A stretch of 64,000 nt of DNA from Roseinatronobacter bogoriensis DSM 18756 (lineage in GTDB: Bacteria; Pseudomonadota; Alphaproteobacteria; Rhodobacterales; Rhodobacteraceae): contig NZ_SORN01000002.1 in the NCBI RefSeq assembly GCF_004366635.1, forward strand, positions 619,293 to 683,292, given 5' to 3'. Positions 1-8,584 of this stretch are shown in pieces. The position numbers and the translations under genes are program-made. The stretch's first letter is position 1; every line of letters begins with the position of its first letter. Below the pieces are notes generated by a model that worked only from the letters and a program-made list of their open reading frames with translations, searched no databases and was not told the DNA's origin.

Positions 1-878
1 TCGAAATCGGCACCATAGGCTTCATGCAGCCCCAGACCCACAACCCCTTCACCTAGCCCCGAGCGCTTCAGAATCGCAGGGCTTTGGATGGCATTCGCGC
101 CAAGCACGAACAGATCACCCGTCACGGTGTAAGAATGTCCATTGGCTTGGAATGAAACCGATTGGACACTATTGCCCGTATACCCCAGCCGCCGAACCTC
201 TGCCCCTAAAACGACAGAGACTTCTGGCGCGTCAAAAAGATGCATCAACCCATTATTGGCGGTGAATTTTGCGTCCACGGGGCAGATGCGGCATCTGTTC
301 GATGCGCAACAGGCATTTCGGGTCTGCGTCGCCTGTCTGGCGCGCGCGGTCGGCATGGCGAAATGCTGATGTGGCTGTGCGGCCTTCATGATCCGGTCGG
401 GATGGGACATGCGATGTGGCGGCTGTGGAAAAGGGCGCGACATGGGCATGATCTGTCCCATATCAGGATCGCCAGAAATCGACATGATCGCCTCGGCATC
501 ACAATAAGCCTCTTCGAGATCGCCATAGTCAATTGGCCAATCCTGACCAACGCCATAAAGGGACTTCATTTTGAAATCACTCGGATGCATCCGTGGGGTC
601 TGCCCATACCAACAGTTGGTCCCACCGCCCAGACCGATGGTATAATCCCAGGGCTTTTTCGAATTCGATCCAAATGTTGCGGCGTTGGAAATGGCGCTGT
701 TCGCGCGGTTTTCGAGCTGCCAATCGTGCCTGTGATGCCCCCCCCATTCCAGGACCAGAATCCGTCCGGCGCGCCGCTGCATCAATTCATGCAGGAAGAA
801 TGCCGCGCCGAAGCCTGAACCGATCAGAATAAAATCAAAATGCGCGTTTGCAACGTCTTGCGGGGGAATGTTCAACAT
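1..878 (-). CDS. GMC-type FAD-dependent oxidoreductase (C-terminal part beyond the window)
   Basis: The frame is open from an ATG at 878 to the window edge, giving 292 visible residues, so the gene is 3'-truncated by the window. The N-terminus has a Rossmann FAD-binding site, GSGFGA at residues 20-25, followed by an acidic residue (E44) expected to hold the FAD ribose. The GMC-type signature GLGGGTNCWYG is at residues 82-92. Residues 190-199 contain four cysteines (C190, C191, C196, C199) before a P-x-D-A-K stretch, as in GMC proteins related to membrane gluconate and sorbitol dehydrogenases. No signal peptide is visible. It is separated by about 305 bp from the catabolic operon, so it may be transcribed on its own. 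The family oxidises alcohols or sugars; the substrate cannot be read from the sequence. Confidence 0.85.
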   Translation of the reverse strand, partial: MLNIPPQDVANAHFDFILIGSGFGAAFFLHELMQRRAGRILVLEWGGHHRHDWQLENRANSAISNAATFGSNSKKPWDYTIGLGGGTNCWYGQTPRMHPSDFKMKSLYGVGQDWPIDYGDLEEAYCDAEAIMSISGDPDMGQIMPMSRPFPQPPHRMSHPDRIMKAAQPHQHFAMPTARARQATQTRNACCASNRCRICPVDAKFTANNGLMHLFDAPEVSVVLGAEVRRLGYTGNSVQSVSFQANGHSYTVTGDLFVLGANAIQSPAILKRSGLGEGVVGLGLHEAYGADF

Positions 879-1183
879 GATCTGCAATCCCTTGCGACTT
901 GCAACTTATCCAACCACGTCTTGACCTCTCACCGATTACGCTACACCAGCGGCACAACAAATCATGCCATGCGAGTAGACCTGCACCTTCGTTTTCCAGC
1001 AGCGCATTCGCCGGAAACGCCAGATTATTTGTGCCATTAAAGCTTAATTTAAGCAACAGGCACTGCCGCATAGCGATCTTGAAGCACCATTTGGCGCTGA
1101 ATTGGCGTCATGATTCAGAATCTCGCGCTCCTCTGCCCTGCAACGGCACGACCCACATGAAACCATGCCGTGGCGCAATGCGC
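879..1183. other. Intergenic region, with a short palindrome
   Basis: About 305 bp between the start of the GMC oxidoreductase and the stop of the first intradiol dioxygenase. No conserved coding frame is apparent. It should hold the promoter of the GMC gene (minus strand). A 13-bp palindrome GCTTAATTTAAGC lies at 1042-1054 and could be an operator. No strong terminator follows the upstream operon; the only hairpin (5-bp stem at 1172-1184) overlaps its stop codon and lacks a T-run. Confidence 0.4.
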
Positions 1184-2068
1184 CTAGTTGCGAGGGGCCA
1201 GCACGAAATCATGCGCCACTTCAAAGAATGGGCTGTCAAACCCCGCCTCATTCTGGCGCACAGGGTCGGTGATCTTGTCGAATTTCGCCATCAGGCTGGC
1301 CTTGACCCCAAAAACAGCATCGCTGTCGATATATGGATCATCTGGATCAAAAATATGCGTGGTCAGTGGCTCGAAACCTTCTGCCTTGATAATGTAATGC
1401 AGATGTGCAGGACGGTAAGGATGACGCCCCAGCGAGGCCAGTAATTTGCCCACCGGCCCGTCATCGGGGATCGGGTAGTATTTGGGCTTCACGCCTCGAA
1501 ACCAGTATTCGCCCTTCTCGTTCGTGCGAAACACCCCGCGCAGGTTGAAATCCGGCTGAATGCCCTTTTGCTGGACATCGTAAAAACCCTCGTCATTGGC
1601 CTGCCAGACATCAATACGCGCATTGGCAATCGGGTTGCCATCGGTTGACAGGATGCGCCCGCGCACAAGCATCGGCTCCCCTTTCTGATCAAGGCAGATA
1701 TCTGCGCCCAGCGGCAATTCCGGCGCGTCAGCCACATGAAACGGGCCCAGAACTGTCGATTCCGAAGCGCCAGAGGGTTTGCGATTGTTGATTGCATCGA
1801 CCAGCATCGAAACACCCAAGGTATCCGACAGCAAGATGAACTCCTGACGCCACTCGTTGCACATATGCCCGGTGTCGGTCAGGAACATGATCGCCTTGAA
1901 CCATTCCTCTTCGGTGGGTTCAATCTCTTTCACCGCTGCGTGCAGGTGGCGCACAATCACCTCCATCACTTCGCGCAGGCGCGCATCCTTCGCAGCCGCG
2001 TTGCGGCTGATGACCACATCGGCAGAGTTTTCTTCGGTAAAATAGCCCTGTTCGACTGACGCTGACAT
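1184..2068 (-). CDS. Intradiol ring-cleavage dioxygenase, hydroxyquinol 1,2-dioxygenase type
   Basis: The 294-residue protein is a non-heme Fe(III) intradiol dioxygenase. An N-terminal helical dimerisation region (about 20-95) is followed by the catalytic beta-sandwich. The four expected iron ligands are visible: Tyr163 (GFYD), a Tyr at 197/198 (YYPIPDDGPVG), and His222 and His224 (YRPAHLHY). The stretch SESTVLGPFHVADAP fits hydroxyquinol/chlorocatechol dioxygenases better than protocatechuate dioxygenase. The reaction would open hydroxyquinol to maleylacetate (known family). The ATG at 2068 is preferred over an upstream extension because it has an AAGGGGAA ribosome site and lies 11 bp after the monooxygenase stop. 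It is the last gene of the operon. A second, divergent copy sits at the operon's first position. Confidence 0.9.
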   Translation of the reverse strand: MSASVEQGYFTEENSADVVISRNAAAKDARLREVMEVIVRHLHAAVKEIEPTEEEWFKAIMFLTDTGHMCNEWRQEFILLSDTLGVSMLVDAINNRKPSGASESTVLGPFHVADAPELPLGADICLDQKGEPMLVRGRILSTDGNPIANARIDVWQANDEGFYDVQQKGIQPDFNLRGVFRTNEKGEYWFRGVKPKYYPIPDDGPVGKLLASLGRHPYRPAHLHYIIKAEGFEPLTTHIFDPDDPYIDSDAVFGVKASLMAKFDKITDPVRQNEAGFDSPFFEVAHDFVLAPRN

Positions 2069-2079
2069 CGTGTTCCCCT

Positions 2080-3831
2080 TCACGCAAGAATTGTGGTCAT
2101 GACGCGGCGCAACTCTGCCAGCGGATCGGCGGGCAGCGCCGCAATGCGGTAGCACACGTGCTGGTCAGGCCGTGTCATAACCGCGCCTGTATCTGATGTT
2201 TCGCGTATGCGCGCCCAATCGCCCAGATGGTCCTGCACCGCCATGCGCGGGCCAATCACATGAACAGCTATTTTTATGCCCAGCTCTTCTTCAACGCTTT
2301 CTGCCGCTTGTTGCCAGACCTCGCCGCCGATGCCGGTAAAGAGGGTAAACCGCCCCTTCCCCGCCAGATCGAGCGTTGAGTGACGGTTCCCTGCGGCGTC
2401 GAAAAGCCAGCAATGCGGCAGTCGCGCACCGGGCCATGTGGTGGGTTGATAATGCAGTTCCATATCGTCATTGGGCGCGGGTTCAGGCTGGTCATCGCGC
2501 ACCACTGCTTGCGAACTGTAGCGCTGGTTCATCTCGACCCCATGGCAGTCGAATTCGTATTTCTTGAAAGCGATGGCATTGCGCAGGGCCTCGCGCTGTG
2601 CTTCGGCCGCCGTGTCGGTGTTGCAGCGTTTATCCATGTTTTCCTGCATCTTGACCGGGTCGACCGACCCCAAGAGCCCAAGCGCTTCGAAGATCGGGCC
2701 GAATTCTCCAATCGACTGATTTGCGCGGGTCACAATCTGCTTTGCAACCGGCGCGCGTTCCTCTGAATAGGTTTTCAACAGCCCCGGCCCCGCTTGCCCA
2801 CGCACAGACAACGCAAGCTTCCACGCCAGATTATAGGCATCCTGAATCGAGGTGTTGGACCCAAGCCCGTTTGACGGCGGATGGCGATGCGCCGCATCGC
2901 CCATGATAAAGACGCGATCTGTCTGCATATGGGTGGCATACATGTCATTCACCGTCCAGACACTGGCCGAGAGCAACTCAATCTCCAGATCCGGATCGCC
3001 GACAAGCTGGCGCGCGACCTTGGTGGCAAAAGCGGCGTCAACCTCCGGTGCGGGCTGGTTTATGTCATAGCCCCAGACAATCAGCCATTCGTTCCAGGGC
3101 CGCACCATCCGCACCAGCCCCATGCCGATCCCACCGACATTGGCACCGGGCTGCATAACCCAGTAGAGCACGCTGGGCCGATGGGCGACATATTTTGACA
3201 GATCCGCGCGGAACAGGATATTCATGGACCCGCCGACCCCCATCTTCCCCTCGAAGGGCAGACCGCAGTTTTCAGCGACCAGAGAATTGCCGCCATCCGC
3301 GCCAACCAGATATTTCGAACGCACGGTCAGGGTCTGCCCGGTCAAGCGGTCCCGGCACGTCGTGGTGACGCCGGTTTCATCTTCGGTATGGCTGAGATAT
3401 TCGGTCGACATGCGCGCCTGCGTGCCGCGCGAACAGGCGGTCTTGAACAAAAGCGGCTCCATGAAAGTCTGCGGAAGATCATTCATGAAAGTGGGTGACG
3501 ATAACAGATGTTCCGCCTTCGAATTCGGGTGGGTGCCCCAGGAATTCAGCCGCCCCAGCTCTTCCCCCGCAAGGCTTTCGCAAAACACGTTATTGCCCAT
3601 CAACTCCTGTTCCGTGGCGTGCATATAGGCCTCTTGCTCGACCTCGTGCCCAAGATCGCGCAGCACCTCCATGGTGCGCTGGTTGGTAATATGGGCGCGC
3701 GGTGTATTGGCCAGCCAGCGATAACGGTTGATCGCCACATTCTCTATTCCATAAGACGACAGCAGCGCAGCACAGGCCGAACCGGCAGGGCCGGTGCCTA
3801 TGATCAGAACCTCGGTGGTGATGTCAGCCAT
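2080..3831 (-). CDS. FAD-dependent aromatic hydroxylase (PheA/TfdB family)
   Basis: This 583-residue class A flavoprotein monooxygenase has the dinucleotide site GTGPAG at residues 12-17, the DG motif GADGGNS at 177-183, and the second FAD motif GDAAHRHPP at 312-320. A thioredoxin-like C-terminal domain, usual for phenol and 2,4-dichlorophenol hydroxylases, fits the length. The family adds a hydroxyl group next to a phenolic OH using NAD(P)H and O2. With hydroxyquinol-type dioxygenases and maleylacetate reductase in the same operon, a resorcinol- or phenol-type substrate hydroxylated towards hydroxyquinol is the simplest inference; the substrate is not shown by the sequence. The start overlaps the end of livM by 8 bp, and its stop is 11 bp from the dioxygenase. 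Confidence 0.9.
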   Translation of the reverse strand: MADITTEVLIIGTGPAGSACAALLSSYGIENVAINRYRWLANTPRAHITNQRTMEVLRDLGHEVEQEAYMHATEQELMGNNVFCESLAGEELGRLNSWGTHPNSKAEHLLSSPTFMNDLPQTFMEPLLFKTACSRGTQARMSTEYLSHTEDETGVTTTCRDRLTGQTLTVRSKYLVGADGGNSLVAENCGLPFEGKMGVGGSMNILFRADLSKYVAHRPSVLYWVMQPGANVGGIGMGLVRMVRPWNEWLIVWGYDINQPAPEVDAAFATKVARQLVGDPDLEIELLSASVWTVNDMYATHMQTDRVFIMGDAAHRHPPSNGLGSNTSIQDAYNLAWKLALSVRGQAGPGLLKTYSEERAPVAKQIVTRANQSIGEFGPIFEALGLLGSVDPVKMQENMDKRCNTDTAAEAQREALRNAIAFKKYEFDCHGVEMNQRYSSQAVVRDDQPEPAPNDDMELHYQPTTWPGARLPHCWLFDAAGNRHSTLDLAGKGRFTLFTGIGGEVWQQAAESVEEELGIKIAVHVIGPRMAVQDHLGDWARIRETSDTGAVMTRPDQHVCYRIAALPADPLAELRRVMTTILA

Positions 3832-4909
3832 TGTCTTTCTCCCTTATGGTCGCCCCGTCCTGCCCCGTCACGATCAGGCGACGGCGGATCGGGAAAAGTT
3901 GAATTCCGGTCTTGTCTGAAAACAGGCCCCATAGCCCGCGCGGTGCAAACAGCATAATCACGATGCCAAATGCGCCCAACAGCATCAGATACCACGTGCC
4001 ATAGCCCGCAAAGACGCTTTGAAGTGCGAAGAATATCAGCACCCCGATGATCGGCCCCTCAATGGTGCCAATGCCACCAATCACGACAATAAAGATCACG
4101 ATCGCGGTCCAGTCCGTCACCGAGAACGCCGCATCGGGCGAGATGCGCCCCTTTTGCAGATAGATCAGCGCACCCGCGACCCCGGTGCCAAAGGCAGAAG
4201 TCAGAAAGACCAGCCATTTCATTCGAAGCGCATCAACGCCAAGCGATTTTGCTGCCTCGACATTGTCGCGCACAGAGGCCAGCGCAAGACCGCGCTTGGT
4301 GCGCAACAGCCAGTAAATCCCGCCAATCGTCAGCACGGCCAGAATGACCGCCAGCCAATAAGCCAGAATATCGCGCGCAGCGGCCGCCCGCACGCCGAAC
4401 AGATCCTGCACCAGCGCCAGACCCAGCATGTCCCCTATCACATCGCGCGGCAGCGAAGTGCCTGAACCGCCGCCCACTGCGCGCCATTGCGCAACCGACA
4501 GCCGCACGACCTCTGCCACGACCCATGTGCCGATCGCGAAATAGGCCCCTTGCAGACGAAACACGAAAAACGCAGTCGGGACCGCCAGCAGCAACGCCGC
4601 AACACCAGCGAGGGGTATCGCCAGAACGGGGTCCAGCCCCCAAAGGATGGCTGCACCAAACATGGCATAGGCCCCAAAGCCCACAAAAGCCTGCTGCCCG
4701 ACACTGACCAACCCGCCATAGCCTGCAAGCAGATTCCAGAATTGCGCCAGCACCAGCATTGTCAGGATAAAAAACAGATCCTGAATCAAACTACGGCTGG
4801 CAAATGCAGGCAGCGCGAACAGCACGACAATGCAAATCAACGCCGCAATCCCTGCAATTCGGGCCGCGGGAGTGCGTGTTTCCACGCGGAATGTCACATC
4901 TTGCGCCAT
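3824..4909 (-). CDS. livM: Branched-chain amino acid-type ABC transporter permease LivM
   Basis: A 361-residue inner-membrane permease with multiple hydrophobic helices and the LivM-type core (NLLAGYGGLVSVGQQAFVGF near residues 63-82). This repeat-containing motif is typical of LivM subunits of the hydrophobic/aromatic acid uptake (HAAT) family. It follows livH with an ATGA overlap and precedes the monooxygenase with an 8-bp overlap. Because the ABC genes are embedded between catabolic enzymes, the cargo is probably an aromatic acid or phenol and not leucine; that is inference from context. Confidence 0.9.
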   Translation of the reverse strand: MAQDVTFRVETRTPAARIAGIAALICIVVLFALPAFASRSLIQDLFFILTMLVLAQFWNLLAGYGGLVSVGQQAFVGFGAYAMFGAAILWGLDPVLAIPLAGVAALLLAVPTAFFVFRLQGAYFAIGTWVVAEVVRLSVAQWRAVGGGSGTSLPRDVIGDMLGLALVQDLFGVRAAAARDILAYWLAVILAVLTIGGIYWLLRTKRGLALASVRDNVEAAKSLGVDALRMKWLVFLTSAFGTGVAGALIYLQKGRISPDAAFSVTDWTAIVIFIVVIGGIGTIEGPIIGVLIFFALQSVFAGYGTWYLMLLGAFGIVIMLFAPRGLWGLFSDKTGIQLFPIRRRLIVTGQDGATIREKDNG

Positions 4910-5772
4910 CAGTCATTCGCCCTTGGAAACAGGCCACGCGGGCGAAAAGCCAGCACGACCAGAAATGCCACATGTCCGGCAAGGATTTGCCATTCCAGGT
5001 TGATCGCTGCGCCGACTGTCTGCGCAACCCCGATGATAACGCCACCGACCAAAGTCCCCCACAGGCTGCCCAGACCGCCAATAATGACCGCCTCGAACGC
5101 ATAGATCAGCCGCGCCGGTCCGATAGTCGGGTCGAAATTCGCGCGCATCCCCAGATACATCGCAGCGATTGTCACCACGATCATCGCAATCCCCGTGGCC
5201 ATCGCAAAGACGCTTGCAGGCTTGATCCCCATCAACTGCGCAGTCACCGGGTCATCCGAGGTTGCGCGGAACGCCCGCCCAAGGGCGGTACGGTAGAACA
5301 GCTGGTTCAGCGCCACGATCACCACCACCGCTGAAGCAAATGTCAGAAGCGGCATCACCCCCACTGTCACAACGCCCAGATCGAGCGAGGCAGATTCAAT
5401 CGGGCCGGGGCGCAGGCGTTGACTGTCAGCAGAATAGCCTTGCATCAGTGCATTCTGGATCACCACCGACAGGCCGAATGTGACAAGAAGCGGCGGCAGG
5501 ATATCTTCGCCCAGAACACGGTTCAGCACGACGCGCTGCAACACCCAGCCGATGGTGAACATGATCGGCAAGGCGACAAGCGCCGCCAGAAACGGGTTCA
5601 AACCAAGCGCCGAGACGATGATCAGAATGACATACGCCCCCAGCACGATCAAATCGCCATGCGCAAGATTGACCAGCCGCATGATGCCGAAAACAAGGCT
5701 CAGCCCGGCAGCAAACAGCGCGTAAAGCCCCCCCAGCAGCACGCCTTGCACCAATGTATCAATCCACATCAT
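4909..5772 (-). CDS. livH: Branched-chain amino acid-type ABC transporter permease LivH
   Basis: A 287-residue multi-helix permease beginning MMWIDTLVQGVLLGG, with the LivH signature GLSLVFGIMRLVNLAHGD near the N-terminus. The ATG at 5772 forms an ATGA overlap with the livF stop and is much more plausible than the extension to 6006, which would run through livF in another frame. It should pair with LivM to form the membrane channel, energised by LivF and LivG. The C-terminal region contains the cytoplasmic EAVIIGGLGSLWGTLVGG loop that contacts the ATPases in this family. Confidence 0.92.
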   Translation of the reverse strand: MMWIDTLVQGVLLGGLYALFAAGLSLVFGIMRLVNLAHGDLIVLGAYVILIIVSALGLNPFLAALVALPIMFTIGWVLQRVVLNRVLGEDILPPLLVTFGLSVVIQNALMQGYSADSQRLRPGPIESASLDLGVVTVGVMPLLTFASAVVVIVALNQLFYRTALGRAFRATSDDPVTAQLMGIKPASVFAMATGIAMIVVTIAAMYLGMRANFDPTIGPARLIYAFEAVIIGGLGSLWGTLVGGVIIGVAQTVGAAINLEWQILAGHVAFLVVLAFRPRGLFPRAND

Positions 5773-6476
5773 GCCGACACCCCGAAATATGCGGCATGAA
5801 TGGCATCGCGGTTCAACTCTGTTGGCCGGCCTGTCAGGGTCACGCGCCCTTCCATCAGGCAATAGACCCGGTCCGCGACCTTCAACGCCTGACTGATATC
5901 TTGTTCCACGATAACCACGCTGGCACCGCTTTCGCGGATTTGCGGCATGGCCGCGTAGATGTCGCGGATCACAACCGGGGCGAGGCCAAGGCTGATCTCG
6001 TCGCACAGCAACACACGCGGGTTGGACATCAGCGCGCGGCCAATTGCGACCATCTGCTGCTGCCCCCCCGACAGCGCCGTAGCAGGCGACTTGCGCCGCT
6101 CTCTCAGGATTGGAAACAAGGCGGTCACTGTGTCAAAATTCCAGTACCCGCTCACCTTGCGCCCATAGGTGCCAATGCTCAGGTTCTCTTCGACCGAAAG
6201 CGAAGGAAAAAGCCTGCGCCCTTCGGGTACCATCACCAGCCCGCGCCCCATGATGTCTGCGGCGGGCAGATGGCCGATCTTCTCGCCATCAAAGACCACG
6301 GCTTCGGGACGGTTGCGCAAGACACCAGAGATCGAGCGCAAGGTGGTGGTCTTGCCTGCCCCATTCGCCCCGATAATCGCGATGCACTCGCCTTCCTGAA
6401 GGTCCAGATCGACCCCGAACAGGGCTTGAAAATCCCCATAATGCGCTGTCAGCCCGCGTGTGTGCAAAAGTGTCAT
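5769..6476 (-). CDS. livF: ABC transporter ATP-binding protein LivF
   Basis: A 235-residue ATPase with Walker A GANGAGKTT (36-44), a canonical LSGGQQQM signature and Walker B LLCDEISLGLAP. The LivF-type order and length fit the second ATPase of HAAT-family importers. The ATG at 6476 overlaps the livG stop (ATGA); the longer frame to 6680 is not supported because its extra part lies inside livG and is non-homologous. It is translated between livG and livH and should form a heterodimer with LivG on the cytoplasmic face. Confidence 0.93.
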   Translation of the reverse strand: MTLLHTRGLTAHYGDFQALFGVDLDLQEGECIAIIGANGAGKTTTLRSISGVLRNRPEAVVFDGEKIGHLPAADIMGRGLVMVPEGRRLFPSLSVEENLSIGTYGRKVSGYWNFDTVTALFPILRERRKSPATALSGGQQQMVAIGRALMSNPRVLLCDEISLGLAPVVIRDIYAAMPQIRESGASVVIVEQDISQALKVADRVYCLMEGRVTLTGRPTELNRDAIHAAYFGVSA

Positions 6477-7195
6477 CAGATTTCGATCCCCAGATAGATT
6501 TCGCGCACTTCGCGGCTGTCCATCACCTCGGCCGGGTCGCCCATGCCGATGATCCGCCCGAAATCCAGCACCAGAAGCCGCTCGACCACGGAATTCAGCG
6601 CGTGCAACACATGTTCGATCCAGATGATGGTGACGCCTTCGGCATGAATCGCGCGAATGGTATCGATCAGCGCGTCGCATTCGGCCTCTGTCAGCCCGCC
6701 TGCGATTTCATCCAGCAACAACAGCTTTGGCCCGGTGGCCATCGCGCGCGCCAACTCAAGGCGTTTTCGCTGCAACAGGCTAAGGCTGCTGGCGGGTTGA
6801 TTGGCACGACCAAGAAGTTCAGTACGCGCCAGAACGTTGGCGCAATGCTCGGTCACCTGCGCTTCGGCAAGGTTTTGACCATGTGTCGCGGCGACAACCA
6901 GATTCTCGAATACTGTCAGATTGCCGAAAGGCTGTGGAATCTGAAAGGACCGTCCCATCCCCGCCAGACAGCGCTGCATGGGGGGTGTTCGGGTCACATC
7001 CTGCCCGTCAAATTGCACCGCGCCCCCATCGGCGCGAATATTGCCCGTAATCAGGTTGAACAGGGTCGATTTGCCCGCACCATTCGGCCCGATAATGCCC
7101 AGCGCCTGCCCCTTGGGGACATCAAAGCTGACATTATCTGTCACTTTCAGCGCCCCGAAACTTTTCGAGACATTTTGCAGTGCAAGGATGGGCAT
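6476..7195 (-). CDS. livG: ABC transporter ATP-binding protein LivG (degenerate signature motif)
   Basis: A 239-residue ATPase with Walker A GPNGAGKST at about 36-44 and Walker B LLLLDEIAGGLTEAE. The ABC signature reads LSLLQRKRLELARA where most LivG proteins have LSYGQQ or LSGGQ, so this composite ATP site may be weakened. The ATG at 7195 begins MPILALQNVSKSFGALK, the usual LivG N-terminus; the upstream extension crosses the hairpin at 7218-7242 and is rejected. Partner of LivF. Confidence 0.92.
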   Translation of the reverse strand: MPILALQNVSKSFGALKVTDNVSFDVPKGQALGIIGPNGAGKSTLFNLITGNIRADGGAVQFDGQDVTRTPPMQRCLAGMGRSFQIPQPFGNLTVFENLVVAATHGQNLAEAQVTEHCANVLARTELLGRANQPASSLSLLQRKRLELARAMATGPKLLLLDEIAGGLTEAECDALIDTIRAIHAEGVTIIWIEHVLHALNSVVERLLVLDFGRIIGMGDPAEVMDSREVREIYLGIEI

Positions 7196-7217
7196 GGGCA
7201 ATGTTCCGCAAATTGGC

Positions 7218-7242
7218 CCTGCCCGAAAACATTTCGGGCAGG
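7218..7242 (-). terminator. Perfect intercistronic hairpin downstream of the binding-protein gene
   Basis: CCTGCCCGAAA, a 3-nt ACA loop and TTTCGGGCAGG form a perfect 11-bp stem between the stop of the binding-protein gene (7260) and the livG start (7195). There is no long T-run, so it may act as a partial terminator or 3' stabiliser that raises binding-protein mRNA over the permease/ATPase mRNA, a known arrangement in binding-protein operons. Confidence 0.65.
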
Positions 7243-7259
7243 ATGCGTTCAAACGTGGC

Positions 7260-8540
7260 TTAACTGATTTCTTCCATCTGGCCACCAGTCGGAATATCGG
7301 GGGCCGTCTGGTTATCAACGATGGTCAGGTCATAGCTGCCATCATCCTGACGCCGCCATTGCCCCCCGACCAATGGCGTCTTGCAGACATTCTGTGCAGC
7401 GAAAGGGGGAACCCCTTCGCCATTCCAAGCCACGCGCCCGACAATCGTGTTCAGGTTCGTGGCCGCAATGGTCTCAGCGACGCCTTCGGGATCGGTGGGA
7501 TCATCGGCACGCTTGATCACATCGGTCGCCACTTCAAACAGCGAATGCACAAACCCGATGGGTTGCGTCCAAGGCCGGCCAGAAAATTCTGTGAACCCAT
7601 CCGCCAGATCAGCCGCGCTTTCCCCTGTCAGAGACGACGTGAACGGGTGATTGCGTGACCACCAGACTTCCGAGGACAGGTTATGGCCATTCTCGCCCAG
7701 CGCTTCGACAGCCTGCGGAAACAGGATCGCCTTGGCCACAGTCGCAGCCTTGGGAATGAAGCCCTGTTGACGCGCCTGATTCCAGAAAGTGGTGAAATCA
7801 GGCGGGATCACAACCCCGGTGACGATCTCGGCATTGGCCTGTCGGAAGGCATTGATCTGCGCCGAAAAATCATCTGACAGGTTCTGGTAGCGCCCCGGAT
7901 CAACAGTTGTATAGCCCGCCGCCGCAAAGCCCGGCGCAACGCCAACCTCCGGGTCGCCCCAGGCATTGCCGTCCGCATCATTGGGGAACAACCCGCCGAC
8001 CTGCATATTCGTGTCCAGCTGGTTCCACATGTTGGTAAAAACCGCGATCACATCTTCCAGCCCCCAGAAATAGTGGAAGGCGAAATCAAACGGACGCCAG
8101 CTTTCGGGATTGCCAGGGTTGCCCTGCTGACCAATGAAAAACGGCTGCCACGGCGCCTTGGTGGAAATGACGGGAATCCCTTCGTTTTCGCACACAGTGG
8201 CGACCGGATTGGTGGTTTCCGGAGTGGAAGCAACCAGCATCAGATGGACCTCATCCGAGATGATGGCCTCCTGTGCGACATCGGCAGCGCGGTTGGGGTT
8301 GGACTGGCTGTCCTTGACGACAACCTCTACGTTCAGCCCTTCTTCGGCCATACGGCGCGTGAACATGTTGAGCGTATAGGCATCGGCTTCGGCAAAACCG
8401 GCAAGCGGGCCAGTTTGCGGGCTGACATAACCGATCTTGATGGCGCGGTTTTGTGCCAGTGCTGGCATAGCCAGCCCCGAGGCCCCCAGCACAAGGCCGG
8501 AAGCGGCGGTGGACTGGATCAATCTGCGTCTGGTAATCAT
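7260..8540 (-). CDS. Periplasmic substrate-binding protein of the Liv-type ABC importer
   Basis: A 426-residue type I periplasmic binding protein. The N-terminus MITRRRLIQS plus a hydrophobic stretch ending ...AMPALA-QN looks like a Tat or Tat-like signal peptide cleaved around residue 29. The mature part starts AIKIGYVSPQTGPLAGFAEA, the usual opening of leucine/amide/aromatic-acid binding proteins. At this length it is longer than LivK and closer to the amide/aromatic branch. It lies between maleylacetate reductase and livG, so it should be the specificity subunit of the operon's importer. The ligand is inferred to be an aromatic compound from context only. Confidence 0.9.
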   Translation of the reverse strand: MITRRRLIQSTAASGLVLGASGLAMPALAQNRAIKIGYVSPQTGPLAGFAEADAYTLNMFTRRMAEEGLNVEVVVKDSQSNPNRAADVAQEAIISDEVHLMLVASTPETTNPVATVCENEGIPVISTKAPWQPFFIGQQGNPGNPESWRPFDFAFHYFWGLEDVIAVFTNMWNQLDTNMQVGGLFPNDADGNAWGDPEVGVAPGFAAAGYTTVDPGRYQNLSDDFSAQINAFRQANAEIVTGVVIPPDFTTFWNQARQQGFIPKAATVAKAILFPQAVEALGENGHNLSSEVWWSRNHPFTSSLTGESAADLADGFTEFSGRPWTQPIGFVHSLFEVATDVIKRADDPTDPEGVAETIAATNLNTIVGRVAWNGEGVPPFAAQNVCKTPLVGGQWRRQDDGSYDLTIVDNQTAPDIPTGGQMEEIS

Positions 8541-8584
8541 CTTGGGCTCCTCCCTTCGATGGTTGCTGATAGGTGATCAGGTCT

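Noticed and set aside
1172..1184. Small hairpin at the end of the catabolic operon
   Set aside because: Only a 5-bp stem with a 3-nt loop that overlaps the stop codon, with no T-run; too weak to call a terminator.
899..1444. Plus-strand frame of 181 codons
   Set aside because: It overlaps the 3' end of the intradiol dioxygenase and lacks any recognisable family; it is an antisense shadow of a G+C-rich gene.
4487..6497. Long plus-strand frames opposite livM, livH and livF
   Set aside because: They are antisense to well-conserved transporter genes and have biased, low-complexity translations rich in Arg, Gln and His.
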